The translations under genes were made by a program, and so were the position numbers. A stretch of DNA of 64,000 nt, taken from positions 1 through 64,000 of the forward strand of contig JAJPJN010000097.1 in NCBI GenBank assembly GCA_021324185.1, written 5' to 3'. The DNA comes from Terriglobia bacterium (GTDB taxonomy: Bacteria; Acidobacteriota; Terriglobia; Bryobacterales; Bryobacteraceae). Positions 18,957 to 27,758 of this stretch are shown here, piece after piece. Numbering within the stretch: position 1 is the first letter of the stretch; the number at the start of each line of letters is the position of its first letter. The notes beneath the pieces are model-generated. The model ran no database searches. It was not told where the DNA came from and saw only the letters and a list, made by a program, of their open reading frames with translations.

Positions 18957-19670
18957 ATGATGATGCCTGAATGCAGCACAGTTGTCATTTTTCTTGGTCC
19001 GCCGGGTGCGGGGAAAGGCACACAGGCGGCTCGGCTATCAGAAGCCCTTGGCATACCGGCAATTTCCACTGGCGAGATCCTGCGCCAAGCCGCCCAGTCC
19101 GGCACGGAACTGGGAAAAGCTGTGCAGAGCGTAATGGCGTCGGGACAGTTGGTGAGCGACGATCTGATGAATGAAGTGGTGGCCGACCGGCTGAGCCGGC
19201 GCGATTGCCGCCACGGCTGCATTCTGGACGGTTATCCCCGGACCGTATCGCAGGCGCGCTTTCTGGAAGCGTTACTTGACCGGCTCAATCTGCCCGAACC
19301 GGTTATTTTCAATTTAAATCTCGCGCCGGAAAAAATTGTTGCCCGCCTGAGCCGGCGCCGGCAATGCCCGCAATGCGGCGGCATCTACAGCATCAAGCCG
19401 TATAGCGCGCCGCCGCGCTGCGAACGGGACGGCAGTGTGCTGGTTCAGCGTCCGGATGACGCGCCGGCAACCATTCGCCAGCGATTAGAAGTTTATCGCG
19501 CCACTTCTGAGGCTCTGGCCGATTTTTATCGCACGCGAAACTATTATGAGATCAGCGCGGCGCGCACTCCAAAGCACATCTCGAAAGAACTGTTGCGGCT
19601 GATTGCGACGCGCCGTCCTGCTGCGGTTGCGGCGGTTCGCCCGCCGCTGCAGGTTTCAGCGACGGCGTAG
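18957..19670 (+). CDS. adk: Adenylate kinase (orphan copy)
   Basis: Adk interconverts ATP, ADP and AMP. The 237-residue protein has the P-loop GPPGAGKGTQA, the AMP-binding ISTGEILRQAAQSG (Glu where Asp is usual), LDGYPRTVSQARFLE and a zinc-type LID domain with CPQCGG and a later CERDG (Cys-x2-Cys ... Cys-x2-Asp). Three tandem ATG codons begin at 18957. The setting is not the usual ribosomal-protein/secY operon, and an extra alanine-rich tail of about 20 residues is present, so this may be a second copy in the genome. Confidence 0.9.
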   Translation: MMMPECSTVVIFLGPPGAGKGTQAARLSEALGIPAISTGEILRQAAQSGTELGKAVQSVMASGQLVSDDLMNEVVADRLSRRDCRHGCILDGYPRTVSQARFLEALLDRLNLPEPVIFNLNLAPEKIVARLSRRRQCPQCGGIYSIKPYSAPPRCERDGSVLVQRPDDAPATIRQRLEVYRATSEALADFYRTRNYYEISAARTPKHISKELLRLIATRRPAAVAAVRPPLQVSATA

Positions 19671-19692
19671 CGCCTCGCACCGGGCGAAGCGG

Positions 19693-20169
19693 CTAATTTT
19701 TTTCGTTCTGCTGAAATTCAACCCCGTCTTTGATTTCGTTGATAAGTCGCCACAAACGCGTCTTAAAGGCCGTAATCTGCTCTCTTTGCTTCTGAAGCAG
19801 ATTAAAGGTCTGTCCGGTGGAAATGCCGGCCTCCGCATCGGCATAAGCAGCCAGTGCGGAATCCTCTCCGCTCTCGCAGGCGGTGAGAATCGGTTTCGGC
19901 GAATGCCTGGTCAATGCTGCTTTGAAATCGATCCATCCGCGATGCAGCGCACCGCCGGCAGTTCCGGCTTTTTCCGGTTTTCCGCCCAGACGATCGACTT
20001 CCCGCTGCAACTCCAGGGCAAATTTGGCGTGCTGCTTGGCGTAACCTGTTACGGTACTTTCTAATTCGGAGTTCTTCAGATTCTCAGCCGCCGTTAAAAA
20101 TCCTGCTTCTGCATCTTTATTGATTTCGATCAGGTGATTCAGGTAGTCGAGTACTTTGCTGTTGTCCAT
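19693..20169 (-). CDS. PA2169/DUF2383 family four-helix-bundle protein
   Basis: The 158 residues match the DUF2383 pattern: DYLNHLIEINKDAEAGFLTA at the start, the long amphipathic helices FALELQREVDRLGGKPEKAG and DSALAAYADAEAGI, and a closing LLQKQREQITAFKTRL. The family has a ferritin-like fold and is often associated with stress; its chemistry is not established. It follows the acylase gene by 35 bp on the same strand and converges on adk. Confidence 0.85.
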   Translation of the reverse strand: MDNSKVLDYLNHLIEINKDAEAGFLTAAENLKNSELESTVTGYAKQHAKFALELQREVDRLGGKPEKAGTAGGALHRGWIDFKAALTRHSPKPILTACESGEDSALAAYADAEAGISTGQTFNLLQKQREQITAFKTRLWRLINEIKDGVEFQQNEKN

Positions 20170-20204
20170 GCGTTCCTTTGTTGGAGGGCAAATAAGCAGA
20201 GAAG

Positions 20205-22403
20205 TTAGCTGCCCGGATGATATTGCTTCTCGATGTGGCGTTGTAAATCTGCGGGATAGTAATAGACCTCGCGCAGATTTCCGGTTGCGTAGCGTTGCGC
20301 TTCATCATCGAAATGCGGCGATTGCGGATGGCCGCTTTCTCCCCCGGCGGTGACGGCCCGGGCGCGCACTCTGCCTGCGAATTCAACGACGGCGACGAAG
20401 CTATTGCCGCTGGTTCCGTACCATTTCTTTGTGTTCGGATAAGGCCTCGCTCCGAAGGATGCGAGTGAACCCCAAACGGAGGATGTAAAGCCGACTGGAA
20501 TACTCGGGGCGGCATCATTGAAGTGCGGCGTGATGTCGTCGTCGAGGCGCTGAAAGCGGTTGATCTCACCCCAAGGCGTGTTCCATTTGCCGAAATCGGC
20601 CGCGAGCCGGTCTGAAGCGGCAGCGAGCGCTTGCAAAAGCTGTTGCGGGCTGGCTTTGCCGGAAGCAATATAATCTTCCACCGGAATTCCGGCGCGGCGG
20701 GCATCGGATCGCAGATGGCGATTCATCTCGTCGCCCCAAAAGACCGCTAGTGAGGTGGGAACGGAATCGACGCCCCAGCGCAGATCCCAGCCCTTGAGCA
20801 TTTCTATTTGTGATTGCAGCTTAGCTTTGAGCGGCTCCGAAGCGGCGGCGCTCTCCCAGGCGCGCACGAGCGGCGGAATCGTCTTCTCAAACCAGGGCAG
20901 ATAGGAGTCGTAGGCGGCCGTCATCAAAGAGTCCAGCGTGAAGTTCTTTTTATTCTCCAGAATGCGAATGGCGTGATAACCGCGCGGCGATTCAAAGCGG
21001 CCGGTCTCGACATAGACGGGGTAATCTTCCCGTTTGGGACTGCTCGGCCCGGCGGCGGACCAAGGCCAGTTATTGGAGTTGTAAATCCACCCGCTTTTCG
21101 GATTCAGCAAGTGTGGTGTTTCATCAACGGAAAGCAGCCCGTGCCATTCGGTGGCAGGGTTGCTGCCGTCCACGGGCTTTGTCCAGTCGAAATGCGGATC
21201 TCGGCGCGGAATAAAGTTGCCGTGAAAATAGGCGATGTTGCCGTCTTCATCGGCATAGATGGTATTGTTCGAGGAATTCGTGTGCAGCTCTAATATCTGC
21301 CGGAAGGCCTTGTAATCGCGCGCTTTCGTGCGCGTGTATGACTGCGTCAATGCTTTGACGGGCCCCTGCATGAGCCGGATGGCAATCCACTTACCGTTTT
21401 CTTCGCGAATGACCGGACCGTGCTGGGTTCGATAGACGGTAAATTTTTTCTCCGCCATGCCGTGATCGGTCGTGTACGGAACGGTGATCTCCCAGGCGGT
21501 CACGGGGCGTTCCTCGTTGCCGTATTTGTAATAGAAGGCATCGCCCTTCTTAGTAATCGTCTCGGCATATTCGTCGACTGCATCGACGCCGCTCGAAGTA
21601 TGCATCCAGCCGATGCGATCGTTGAACCCCTGATAGACAAAAAATTGGCCCCAGGTGACCGCGCCGTAGGCGTTCAGTCCCTCGTCGCTGGTCATCTGCA
21701 GTTCGGAGCGGAAGCAAAACGATGTGTGCGGATTAATGAGCAGCAACGCATGGTGGTCGACGGTGTTTGAAGGAGCGATTGCGATTCCGTTTGATCCGGA
21801 GGGCTCGCGCGGCCTGGCGGCATTCTGCGCGAGTGCGCTGTTGGCGCCCGACGCTTTGCCGTAAAACGCGGCCAATTGCTGCAGGTTGATCTTTTCGATG
21901 TCGCCGCCGATGCTGCCCTCGGTGAACGAGAGCGCCATCCACGGCTCGAAATGGTGGATTACGCGAGGCTTCACTTCCGGGTGTTTATAAAGGTAATAAT
22001 TCAACCCGTCGGCGAAGGCATTCATGAGCGCTTGCAGCCAGGCGGGACTGGCGGCGTAGTCCTTCTTGAGCATTTCGGGATCGACAAAAAGCTTCATGCG
22101 GAGATCCTGATAGATCTTCGATTCGCCTTCAGCTTCGGCGAGCCGTCCCATGGCGTTGATGTAATTCGTTTCGACGCGGTTGAAGTCGTCCTCGGCCTGC
22201 GCATATTCCATTCCGAACACTGCGTCGGCATCGCTCTTGCCGTGGACGTGGGCGATGCCCCAATCGTCGCGCGCAATGGTGACGCGCTGGGCTTCCTGCT
22301 CCCAGCGAGCTTTTTCCTGGTCAGTGGCCGACTGGAAGGCGAAGCACGTGGATGCTGCCAGAACGAGCAGCAGAAATCGTGGCAGTAAGTGATGTGTCTT
22401 CAA
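20205..22403 (-). CDS. Penicillin acylase family (Ntn-hydrolase) exported amidase
   Basis: The 732-residue protein belongs to peptidase family S45, which cleaves side-chain amides of beta-lactams, acyl-homoserine lactones or related N-acyl compounds. It has a signal peptide (KTHHLLPRFLLLVLAAS), the alpha-chain motif RDDWGIAHVHGKSDADAVFG and the autocleavage site PSGSNGIAIAPSNT, where the Ser of G-S-N becomes the N-terminal nucleophile of the beta chain. NPHTSFCFRSELQMTS and GASKHG-like late motifs are of the family type. TTG 22401-22403 was chosen since it puts a normal signal peptide at the N-terminus; TTG 22451 is the alternative. The substrate is not known. Confidence 0.85.
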   Translation of the reverse strand: MKTHHLLPRFLLLVLAASTCFAFQSATDQEKARWEQEAQRVTIARDDWGIAHVHGKSDADAVFGMEYAQAEDDFNRVETNYINAMGRLAEAEGESKIYQDLRMKLFVDPEMLKKDYAASPAWLQALMNAFADGLNYYLYKHPEVKPRVIHHFEPWMALSFTEGSIGGDIEKINLQQLAAFYGKASGANSALAQNAARPREPSGSNGIAIAPSNTVDHHALLLINPHTSFCFRSELQMTSDEGLNAYGAVTWGQFFVYQGFNDRIGWMHTSSGVDAVDEYAETITKKGDAFYYKYGNEERPVTAWEITVPYTTDHGMAEKKFTVYRTQHGPVIREENGKWIAIRLMQGPVKALTQSYTRTKARDYKAFRQILELHTNSSNNTIYADEDGNIAYFHGNFIPRRDPHFDWTKPVDGSNPATEWHGLLSVDETPHLLNPKSGWIYNSNNWPWSAAGPSSPKREDYPVYVETGRFESPRGYHAIRILENKKNFTLDSLMTAAYDSYLPWFEKTIPPLVRAWESAAASEPLKAKLQSQIEMLKGWDLRWGVDSVPTSLAVFWGDEMNRHLRSDARRAGIPVEDYIASGKASPQQLLQALAAASDRLAADFGKWNTPWGEINRFQRLDDDITPHFNDAAPSIPVGFTSSVWGSLASFGARPYPNTKKWYGTSGNSFVAVVEFAGRVRARAVTAGGESGHPQSPHFDDEAQRYATGNLREVYYYPADLQRHIEKQYHPGS

Positions 22404-22452
22404 TTCAATCAGCAGTATACGCCCGCGCGGTGGCGGAAGGACAATGATCAAA

Positions 22453-22550
22453 ATGTCTTATCGCATTCTTTCGCTCGATGGGGCGGAGGCAGTTGGGCGC
22501 TGCTCGAAGTGCTGAGCGCGGGCGCGGGGGAGCTATTTCGCGCGGCTGGT
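22453..22550 (+). pseudogene. 5' remnant of a patatin-like phospholipase gene
   Basis: ATG 22453 opens MSYRILSLDG, and after a frame change at the GGGG run near 22479-22482 the sequence continues GGGSWALLEVLSAGAGELFR. Together this is the oxyanion-hole and N-terminal motif of patatin-like enzymes (ILSLDGGGSWALL). Nothing of the remaining gene follows; ctaG occupies the DNA on the other strand from 22533. Confidence 0.4.
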
Positions 22551-23342
22551 CCTTTCGAGCAAAAGATCGCTTTCACGCATCCAGGCCGCAAAGAGATACA
22601 GGCCGGCAGCGAGATAAACCAGGCTTGCCGGCACCCACATAATTAGACCGCCGATCTGTTGATCCTGAAGCGGCGTCAATCCCCAGGCTTGTGTCGTATT
22701 GGCGTAGGGCGGGTACCACGGATGGGGCGCGAATGTCAGCAGCGCGCCCAAAATGCCGGTATGGGCGCCGGTGGTGAAGATGTACAGAACGCCGCTACCG
22801 TAGGCGCGCCGTCCGTGTGCGTAGAACAATGCCCACCAAAAGAGCAGGGCCGATAAAAAAAAGCTGAGATGCTGGGCCGCATGTACGAGATCGCTTTTGA
22901 GCGTAGCGTCGAAGAGAGGCGGCGCGTGCCACACCCAGATTGCCACGGCATGAATCCACCAGGCTGTCAGTGGCGTGGTGAGCCAGAGCCAGGAGCGGTG
23001 CACCAGGGCGCTTTTGGAGCAGCGCCCGGCGGTTCGCCGCCATTCGAAGGGCAGCGCCCATAGAAACGTAACCAGCGGCCGCGAAACCACCAGCAGTGGC
23101 GCGGAGATCAGCATGAGAATTTCGTGCTGCACCATGTGCGCCGAGAAAAGCTGTTCGCCGAGGGGGTGCAACGGAGACAGGAGTGCGATTACCAGGCTCA
23201 ACCAGCCTGCCCAGAAGCAGCTTTGCTGCAGGCGCGTCAATCCGGCATGCCGGCGCAAGCCGACGCTGTACAAGAGCGCAGCCATGACAAGCGGGATCAT
23301 AATGCCGGGATCGAAGTCCCAGTGCGTCCAGATGCCGCTCAT
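22533..23342 (-). CDS. ctaG: Cytochrome c oxidase assembly factor CtaG (caa3 type)
   Basis: The 269-residue, seven-helix membrane protein matches the Caa3_CtaG family, which is needed for CuB insertion or assembly of caa3-type oxidases. Characteristic blocks are SPLHPLGEQLFSAHMVQHEI, ISAPLLVVSRP, WIHAVAIWVWHAPPLFDATL and HAAQHLSFFLSALLFWWAL, with conserved histidines in the helices. Its ATG overlaps the stop of the preceding small membrane gene (ATGA), so translation is probably coupled. It is the last gene of the xoxF-cox operon. Confidence 0.92.
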   Translation of the reverse strand: MSGIWTHWDFDPGIMIPLVMAALLYSVGLRRHAGLTRLQQSCFWAGWLSLVIALLSPLHPLGEQLFSAHMVQHEILMLISAPLLVVSRPLVTFLWALPFEWRRTAGRCSKSALVHRSWLWLTTPLTAWWIHAVAIWVWHAPPLFDATLKSDLVHAAQHLSFFLSALLFWWALFYAHGRRAYGSGVLYIFTTGAHTGILGALLTFAPHPWYPPYANTTQAWGLTPLQDQQIGGLIMWVPASLVYLAAGLYLFAAWMRESDLLLERTSRAK

Positions 23343-23680
23343 TCACATGCCGCCAGCACAAACTCCGGTATGGCCTGGGCGATCACGATCATGCCGCAAC
23401 CGAGGCTGGTCACGATGCCGAGGATTGCGAGGAAATTGCTTCGCGGCTGAACTCCTTCGGAAGCGCTGGGCGGCTGTTCGCCTGCGGCCTTCCATTGAGA
23501 CCACGACAATGCCGCGCATCCAAGGCACAAAATGAGTCCCGCGATAGCGACCCCATGCAGAGCCCATTTGTTTTGAAAGGTGCAGGCCCAGGGCGCGAGC
23601 GCGAAGCGCGCTTCAAAGCTGCAGAGCCAAATGAACGGGCCGCCCAGAAAACCGGTCCAGAGAGCAAAGTTCCGGCTCAT
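23339..23680 (-). CDS. Small membrane protein of the oxidase operon
   Basis: A 113-residue protein with three predicted membrane helices (ALWTGFLGGPFIWLCSFEAR, ALHGVAIAGLILCLGCAALS, LAILGIVTSLGCGMIVIAQA). I do not recognise the family. ATG 23678-23680 overlaps the coxC stop (ATGA) and its own stop overlaps the ctaG start, so it belongs in the operon. By position it could take the place of the small oxidase subunit IV, but no sequence evidence shows this. A longer open frame to 23941 would overlap coxC entirely and was rejected. Confidence 0.75.
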   Translation of the reverse strand: MSRNFALWTGFLGGPFIWLCSFEARFALAPWACTFQNKWALHGVAIAGLILCLGCAALSWSQWKAAGEQPPSASEGVQPRSNFLAILGIVTSLGCGMIVIAQAIPEFVLAACE

Positions 23681-24294
23681 TGCTGTGTTTCGACCAGCAC
23701 CGGACCCCAATAAATAACGATGTATATCGGGATCCAGATCGCCACCAGAAAATACCAGACAATCGAATCGACATAAACGCCCAGGCGCTGCTTTGGCCCG
23801 TAGCGTCCAATCAGCACGAGGAGCAGCAGAACGCCCGTGAATACCAGATCGCCAATGTAATCGAAGGTGTGCAGCCCGAGAAACGCCCAGACATAGGAGC
23901 CCTGGGCATCGGTCATCCAGTTGAAATTGAGCGAGTGCCATTCGACGATACGCATCCAGAGCGCGATGCCGGCGAGCACAAGATTCAATGCCATGCCACC
24001 GATCATGCCGGAGCGGCTATCTCTCCTGGCCGCCTCGCCGGCCCAGTAAGTGCCTACACAACTGAGGATCAGGGGAATCAAGGCGAGACTTGGCAGCAGC
24101 TTGTGCGGAAACTGATCGCCGGGCGGGGGCCAGACGTCCATGCGCAGGCGCACGTAAAAATAAGCCCCGATCAGAATGCAGAACATGGTGCCTTCGATAA
24201 AGACGAACATGAACTGGCCCCACCAGAGTGGAGCCTGGGTGGAGATCTCGTAGGGTTTCAGATGACTGACGTCGAGTGTTCGAACGTTAGTCAT
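23677..24294 (-). CDS. coxC: Cytochrome c oxidase subunit III
   Basis: The 205-residue, five-helix protein has the subunit III landmarks WWGQFMFVFIEGTMFCILIG, YFYVRLRMDVWPPPG and LGLHTFDYIGDLV. It is the short form without the first two helices, as in many caa3 oxidases. Subunit III stabilises the catalytic core and the proton uptake path. The start overlaps the end of coxA by 8 nt (ATGACTAA) and the stop overlaps the next gene by 4 nt. Confidence 0.92.
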   Translation of the reverse strand: MTNVRTLDVSHLKPYEISTQAPLWWGQFMFVFIEGTMFCILIGAYFYVRLRMDVWPPPGDQFPHKLLPSLALIPLILSCVGTYWAGEAARRDSRSGMIGGMALNLVLAGIALWMRIVEWHSLNFNWMTDAQGSYVWAFLGLHTFDYIGDLVFTGVLLLLVLIGRYGPKQRLGVYVDSIVWYFLVAIWIPIYIVIYWGPVLVETQQ

Positions 24295-26194
24295 GGGCCG
24301 GGTCCAACGGGCGTTTCGGCCAGAACCAGCCGATGAGCGCCAAGGCGGAAATGATGGTGCCCCAAGTGATGTACCAGCCGTTGAAGACAGAGCCTGCGAA
24401 TCCCACGGTGACGCAGATGGCGGCGATCAATGGCCAGATACTCGGGCGGGGAAGGATGTAACGGTGGTGCGGCTGCGCGTCCATTAGAGTGGTGACCAGA
24501 ACTTCGCGCCGGTCCGTCCGTGTGCCGGTCACGAAGGTGCGCTCTTCTGCGGGCACCCAAAGCGGATAGCGGCTGGTCACGGCGGGCAAGTATTCAAAGT
24601 TGTAATTCGGCGCCGGAGACGCCGCGGCCCATTCGAGGCTATCTGCGTTCCACGGATTGTTACCGGCGATAGCGCCGAACTTACGGCTCCAGAACAGATT
24701 CACCAGAAAGAGCAAGCCGCCGAACGCGATGATATAGGCTCCAATCGTCGCGAGTAAATTGAGTTGATCCCAACCCATTTCTGGCGAGTAAGTATAAATG
24801 CGGCGAGGCATGCCCTTCAATCCAAGAATGTGCATAGGAAAGAAAGTCAGATTAAAGCCGGCAAAGAGGACCCAGAAGTTGATGCGTCCGAGCCTTTCGT
24901 TCATCATGCGGCCGGTGAACTTCGGAAACCAGTGATAGAAAGCGCCAAAGAGCGGGAAGACCGCGCCGCCGATAAGAACGTAGTGAAAATGCGCCACGAC
25001 AAAAAACGTGTCGTGCACTTGCAGGTCGAGTGGAACGGACGCCAGGATGACGCCTGTCAGCCCGCCGAGAACGAAGATAGCGATGAATCCGTAGACGAAC
25101 AAGAGCGCGGTGGTCAGGCGCGGTTTGCCGCTCCATAACGTCGCGATCCAGCAAAAGATCTGCACGCCGCTGGTGATAGCAATCATCATGCTGGAAGCGG
25201 TGAAGTAAGCTTCGCCGATCTGCGGCAGATCGGTTGCGAACATGTGATGCACCCATAAGCCGAAGGCGATAAAGCCATTGGCAATCTGCGCCAGGACCAT
25301 GGCCGTGTATCCGATCAGCTCGCGCTGTGCGTGTGCAACCACAATGGACGACACAAAACCCAGGGCGGGAATAAAGATGATATAGACCTCCGGATGCCCG
25401 AAAAACCAAAAGATGTGTTGATAGAGGAGCGGATCGCCGCCTTCCGCGGGATTGACGAACTGGGTGGCAACCGTTCTGTCGGAAAGTAAATAGGAGCTGG
25501 CCAGCACAATGGCGGGCATCGCGAAAATGATCATCCAGGATTGCGTCAGGATGGACCACACATAGAGCGGCATGCGATTTAAGGACATGCCGGGCGCGCG
25601 CATCTTTAAGATGGTGGCGATTAACTCGGCGGCAACGCAGAGCGCTGAGACTTCCGTAAAAGTAATCATCTGGGCCCAGTAATCCGTGCTCTTGCCGGGT
25701 GTGTATTGCGGGCCAGAGAGGGGCGGATAGGCAAACCAACCCACATCCGGGGCAGCGTTGGTGAAGACGCCCCAATAGAGGAAGAGCACACCGAAGAGAT
25801 ACATCCAATAGCCGAACGCATTCAGGCGCGGGAAGGCGACATTGCGCGTTCCGCACATCAGCGGAATCAGGTAGATCGCCATGCCCTCCATCATCGGGAC
25901 GGCGAACAGGAACATCATGGTTGTTCCATGGGTTGTGAAAATCTGGTTGTATCGTTCCGGTCCGAGATAACCGTTATTGGAGTGCATCAACTGCGTGCGC
26001 ATCATCAGCGCCTCAGCCCCGCCGGCCAGTAGCATGACGAAAGCCGTCACGATGTAACGCATTCCGATGGCCTGGTGAGTTGTGTAGGATAACCAGCCGA
26101 AGATGCCGCGCGGGTGGCGCCAGCTTTGGGCGAGCTGCTGAATATCCTGATCGAGAGTTGGGGTCTGGGGATAGATATCCTGAGTGGCCGTCAT
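24287..26194 (-). CDS. coxA: Cytochrome c oxidase subunit I
   Basis: The 635-residue catalytic subunit of an A-type haem-copper oxidase. Seen motifs are the low-spin haem ligand region TTHGTTMMFLFAVPMMEG, the CuB ligands with the cross-linked Tyr in WFFGHPEVYIIFIPALG, the CuB pair in GLWVHHMFATDLP, and the two haem ligands in HDTFFVVAHFHYVLIGG. A long C-terminal extension with two further helices resembles caa3 subunit I proteins. ATG 26192-26194 has GGAGAG in front and overlaps the coxB stop (ATGA); a longer frame to 26428 lies inside coxB and was rejected. It reduces O2 to water while pumping protons. Confidence 0.97.
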   Translation of the reverse strand: MTATQDIYPQTPTLDQDIQQLAQSWRHPRGIFGWLSYTTHQAIGMRYIVTAFVMLLAGGAEALMMRTQLMHSNNGYLGPERYNQIFTTHGTTMMFLFAVPMMEGMAIYLIPLMCGTRNVAFPRLNAFGYWMYLFGVLFLYWGVFTNAAPDVGWFAYPPLSGPQYTPGKSTDYWAQMITFTEVSALCVAAELIATILKMRAPGMSLNRMPLYVWSILTQSWMIIFAMPAIVLASSYLLSDRTVATQFVNPAEGGDPLLYQHIFWFFGHPEVYIIFIPALGFVSSIVVAHAQRELIGYTAMVLAQIANGFIAFGLWVHHMFATDLPQIGEAYFTASSMMIAITSGVQIFCWIATLWSGKPRLTTALLFVYGFIAIFVLGGLTGVILASVPLDLQVHDTFFVVAHFHYVLIGGAVFPLFGAFYHWFPKFTGRMMNERLGRINFWVLFAGFNLTFFPMHILGLKGMPRRIYTYSPEMGWDQLNLLATIGAYIIAFGGLLFLVNLFWSRKFGAIAGNNPWNADSLEWAAASPAPNYNFEYLPAVTSRYPLWVPAEERTFVTGTRTDRREVLVTTLMDAQPHHRYILPRPSIWPLIAAICVTVGFAGSVFNGWYITWGTIISALALIGWFWPKRPLDPAHD

Positions 26195-27231
26195 TTCAAG
26201 CTCTCCAGGTATTCCACGAGGGGATGCAGGTCTGTTGAACTGACTGGAACAGTGGCCATGTGATTCCCTGGCTTGACACTTTGCGGATCCAGAATCCAGC
26301 CGGCCAGATTGCCGGTGGTATTGGGCAACGTGTTGGCAGCGATTCCGCGGCGGCTGCCGAAGTGCGTCAGATCCGGCCCGTTCTGCCCCGATGCGGGCGT
26401 GCCTTGAATCGCATGGCAGTAAACGCATTCATAGTTCAGGAAGACCTGCTGGCCGCGCTGCTGCTCGGGAGTGGACGGCTTTGCGGCTGGTTGCAGTTGC
26501 GCCTTGTACCAGGCCAAAAACTTGTCCTCCGGTTCGGCTATCACCCAGACGGCCATATGGGCGTGTTGCAAACCGCAGAATTCAGCGCATTGGCCGCGAA
26601 ACTCGCCCGCATGATCGGCTTGAATCCATTGGGTGGTGACGCGCGATGGAATCAGATCACGCTTGCCATTCAGGTTGGGTACCCAAAAACTATGGATCAC
26701 GTCGTTTGAGAGGCCGCGTATCTGCACGGGTCGACCAACGGGTACGTGTATCTCATTGGCAGTTACAAGCACCTGTGAGGGATCGCTGTTCAAGTATTCG
26801 ATCTGCCACCACCATTGATTTCCGGTCACTTGAACAGTCAACTGGTTGGGCGCGGTGCTGAATTCGGAATTCTGTTTGCCCACTACGGAACTCGCGACAA
26901 TCAGGACGAAAAGAATGACGATCGTGAGGATGGTCGCGCCGGTGATGATGCGCCGCAGCCGCGAATCCGTTTCCTCCGATGCCTTGTGTGTGGTCTCGAT
27001 CCGCTGCTGATCGAAATCGCGACGAGGCCGGCGAAGGGTTAGCAGCGTCAGAATCATCACGATGATGAAGATGACGCCCAGCAGCCAAAAGAAGGACCAC
27101 CAGAGCGTGTCGATTCTCCCGGCTTGCGGCCCAGCCGGATTTACAGCAGATTGCTTGTTGTAGATACACCCCGTCAGAACTAACTGAGCTGCGGCCGCCA
27201 GGAAGCGAGTTACTGTGGGGGCTCTTTTCAT
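26191..27231 (-). CDS. coxB: Cytochrome c oxidase subunit II with fused cytochrome c domain
   Basis: A 346-residue caa3-type subunit II. It begins with a lipoprotein signal (lipobox LTGC), two membrane helices, then the cupredoxin domain with the CuA ligands H (NDVIHSFWVP) and C-x3-C-x3-H-x2-M (CAEFCGLQHAHM), and ends in a cytochrome c domain with CVYCH and a distal Met (NHMATVPV). The fused haem domain accepts electrons from a donor cytochrome and passes them to CuA. It overlaps the upstream cytochrome gene and coxA by ATGA junctions. Confidence 0.95.
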   Translation of the reverse strand: MKRAPTVTRFLAAAAQLVLTGCIYNKQSAVNPAGPQAGRIDTLWWSFFWLLGVIFIIVMILTLLTLRRPRRDFDQQRIETTHKASEETDSRLRRIITGATILTIVILFVLIVASSVVGKQNSEFSTAPNQLTVQVTGNQWWWQIEYLNSDPSQVLVTANEIHVPVGRPVQIRGLSNDVIHSFWVPNLNGKRDLIPSRVTTQWIQADHAGEFRGQCAEFCGLQHAHMAVWVIAEPEDKFLAWYKAQLQPAAKPSTPEQQRGQQVFLNYECVYCHAIQGTPASGQNGPDLTHFGSRRGIAANTLPNTTGNLAGWILDPQSVKPGNHMATVPVSSTDLHPLVEYLESLK

Positions 27232-27758
27232 TTCGTCGGTCCGGTAGTGCGGTTGACGATGGTCTGCGGGTTAGTCTGAATAGTGTCGAGCCGGGCAGCG
27301 GTAGCGGACCTCGGCTGTTCGCCATTCATGGACCGGACATAGGCAACGATTTGCCACACCTGATATTCCGGAATGCGACCGCCCCAGGCCGGCATTCCGT
27401 TGGGCCGGCCTTTGACGATGGTGTCGAAGAGATTGGCCGGTTCGCCGCCATAGATCCAGTGTTTTTTGATCAGCGGAGGACCGATTCCTCCACCGCCATT
27501 GAAATGGCAGCCGGAGCAGTTATACCAGTTATAAAGGCGCTGGCCTTCCGAGATATCGTACGCGCTGGCATTGTAGGGATTGTTTACGACCGGCTGGGAA
27601 TTGACGCGGCCGCCGGGCCGGAGGGCGTCTTCCTTTGCGGCATCGCCATAGATGGCGAGGCGCGTGGGTGAGGGCCGGATATCGCGATGCTGCCGCTGGC
27701 AGGCCGCCAGTAAGAGGCATGCAATGCAGAGCGCGTTACGGCACTTGAGGTACGGCAT
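27228..27758 (-). CDS. Cytochrome c lipoprotein, probable electron carrier of XoxF
   Basis: A 176-residue exported protein with a lipobox (LLAAC) near residue 20, the haem motif NCSGCH and a distal Met in NGMPAWGGRIP. It has one class I cytochrome c domain (about 65-150) with an acidic/proline-rich linker before it. The gene sits between xoxJ (23-bp overlap) and coxB (4-bp overlap), the place where xoxG occurs in other xox clusters, so it is the natural carrier from the dehydrogenase to the oxidase. I did not see specific XoxG signatures, so no symbol is given. Confidence 0.88.
   Translation of the reverse strand: MPYLKCRNALCIACLLLAACQRQHRDIRPSPTRLAIYGDAAKEDALRPGGRVNSQPVVNNPYNASAYDISEGQRLYNWYNCSGCHFNGGGGIGPPLIKKHWIYGGEPANLFDTIVKGRPNGMPAWGGRIPEYQVWQIVAYVRSMNGEQPRSATAARLDTIQTNPQTIVNRTTGPTK

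Noticed and set aside
23681-23941. N-terminal extension of the small membrane protein in the oxidase operon
   Set aside because: It is an alternate frame of coxC; the ATG at 23680 starts exactly at the coxC stop.
26195-26428. N-terminal extension of coxA by 78 residues
   Set aside because: It lies entirely inside coxB in another frame, and the ATG at 26194 has a ribosome site and an ATGA junction.
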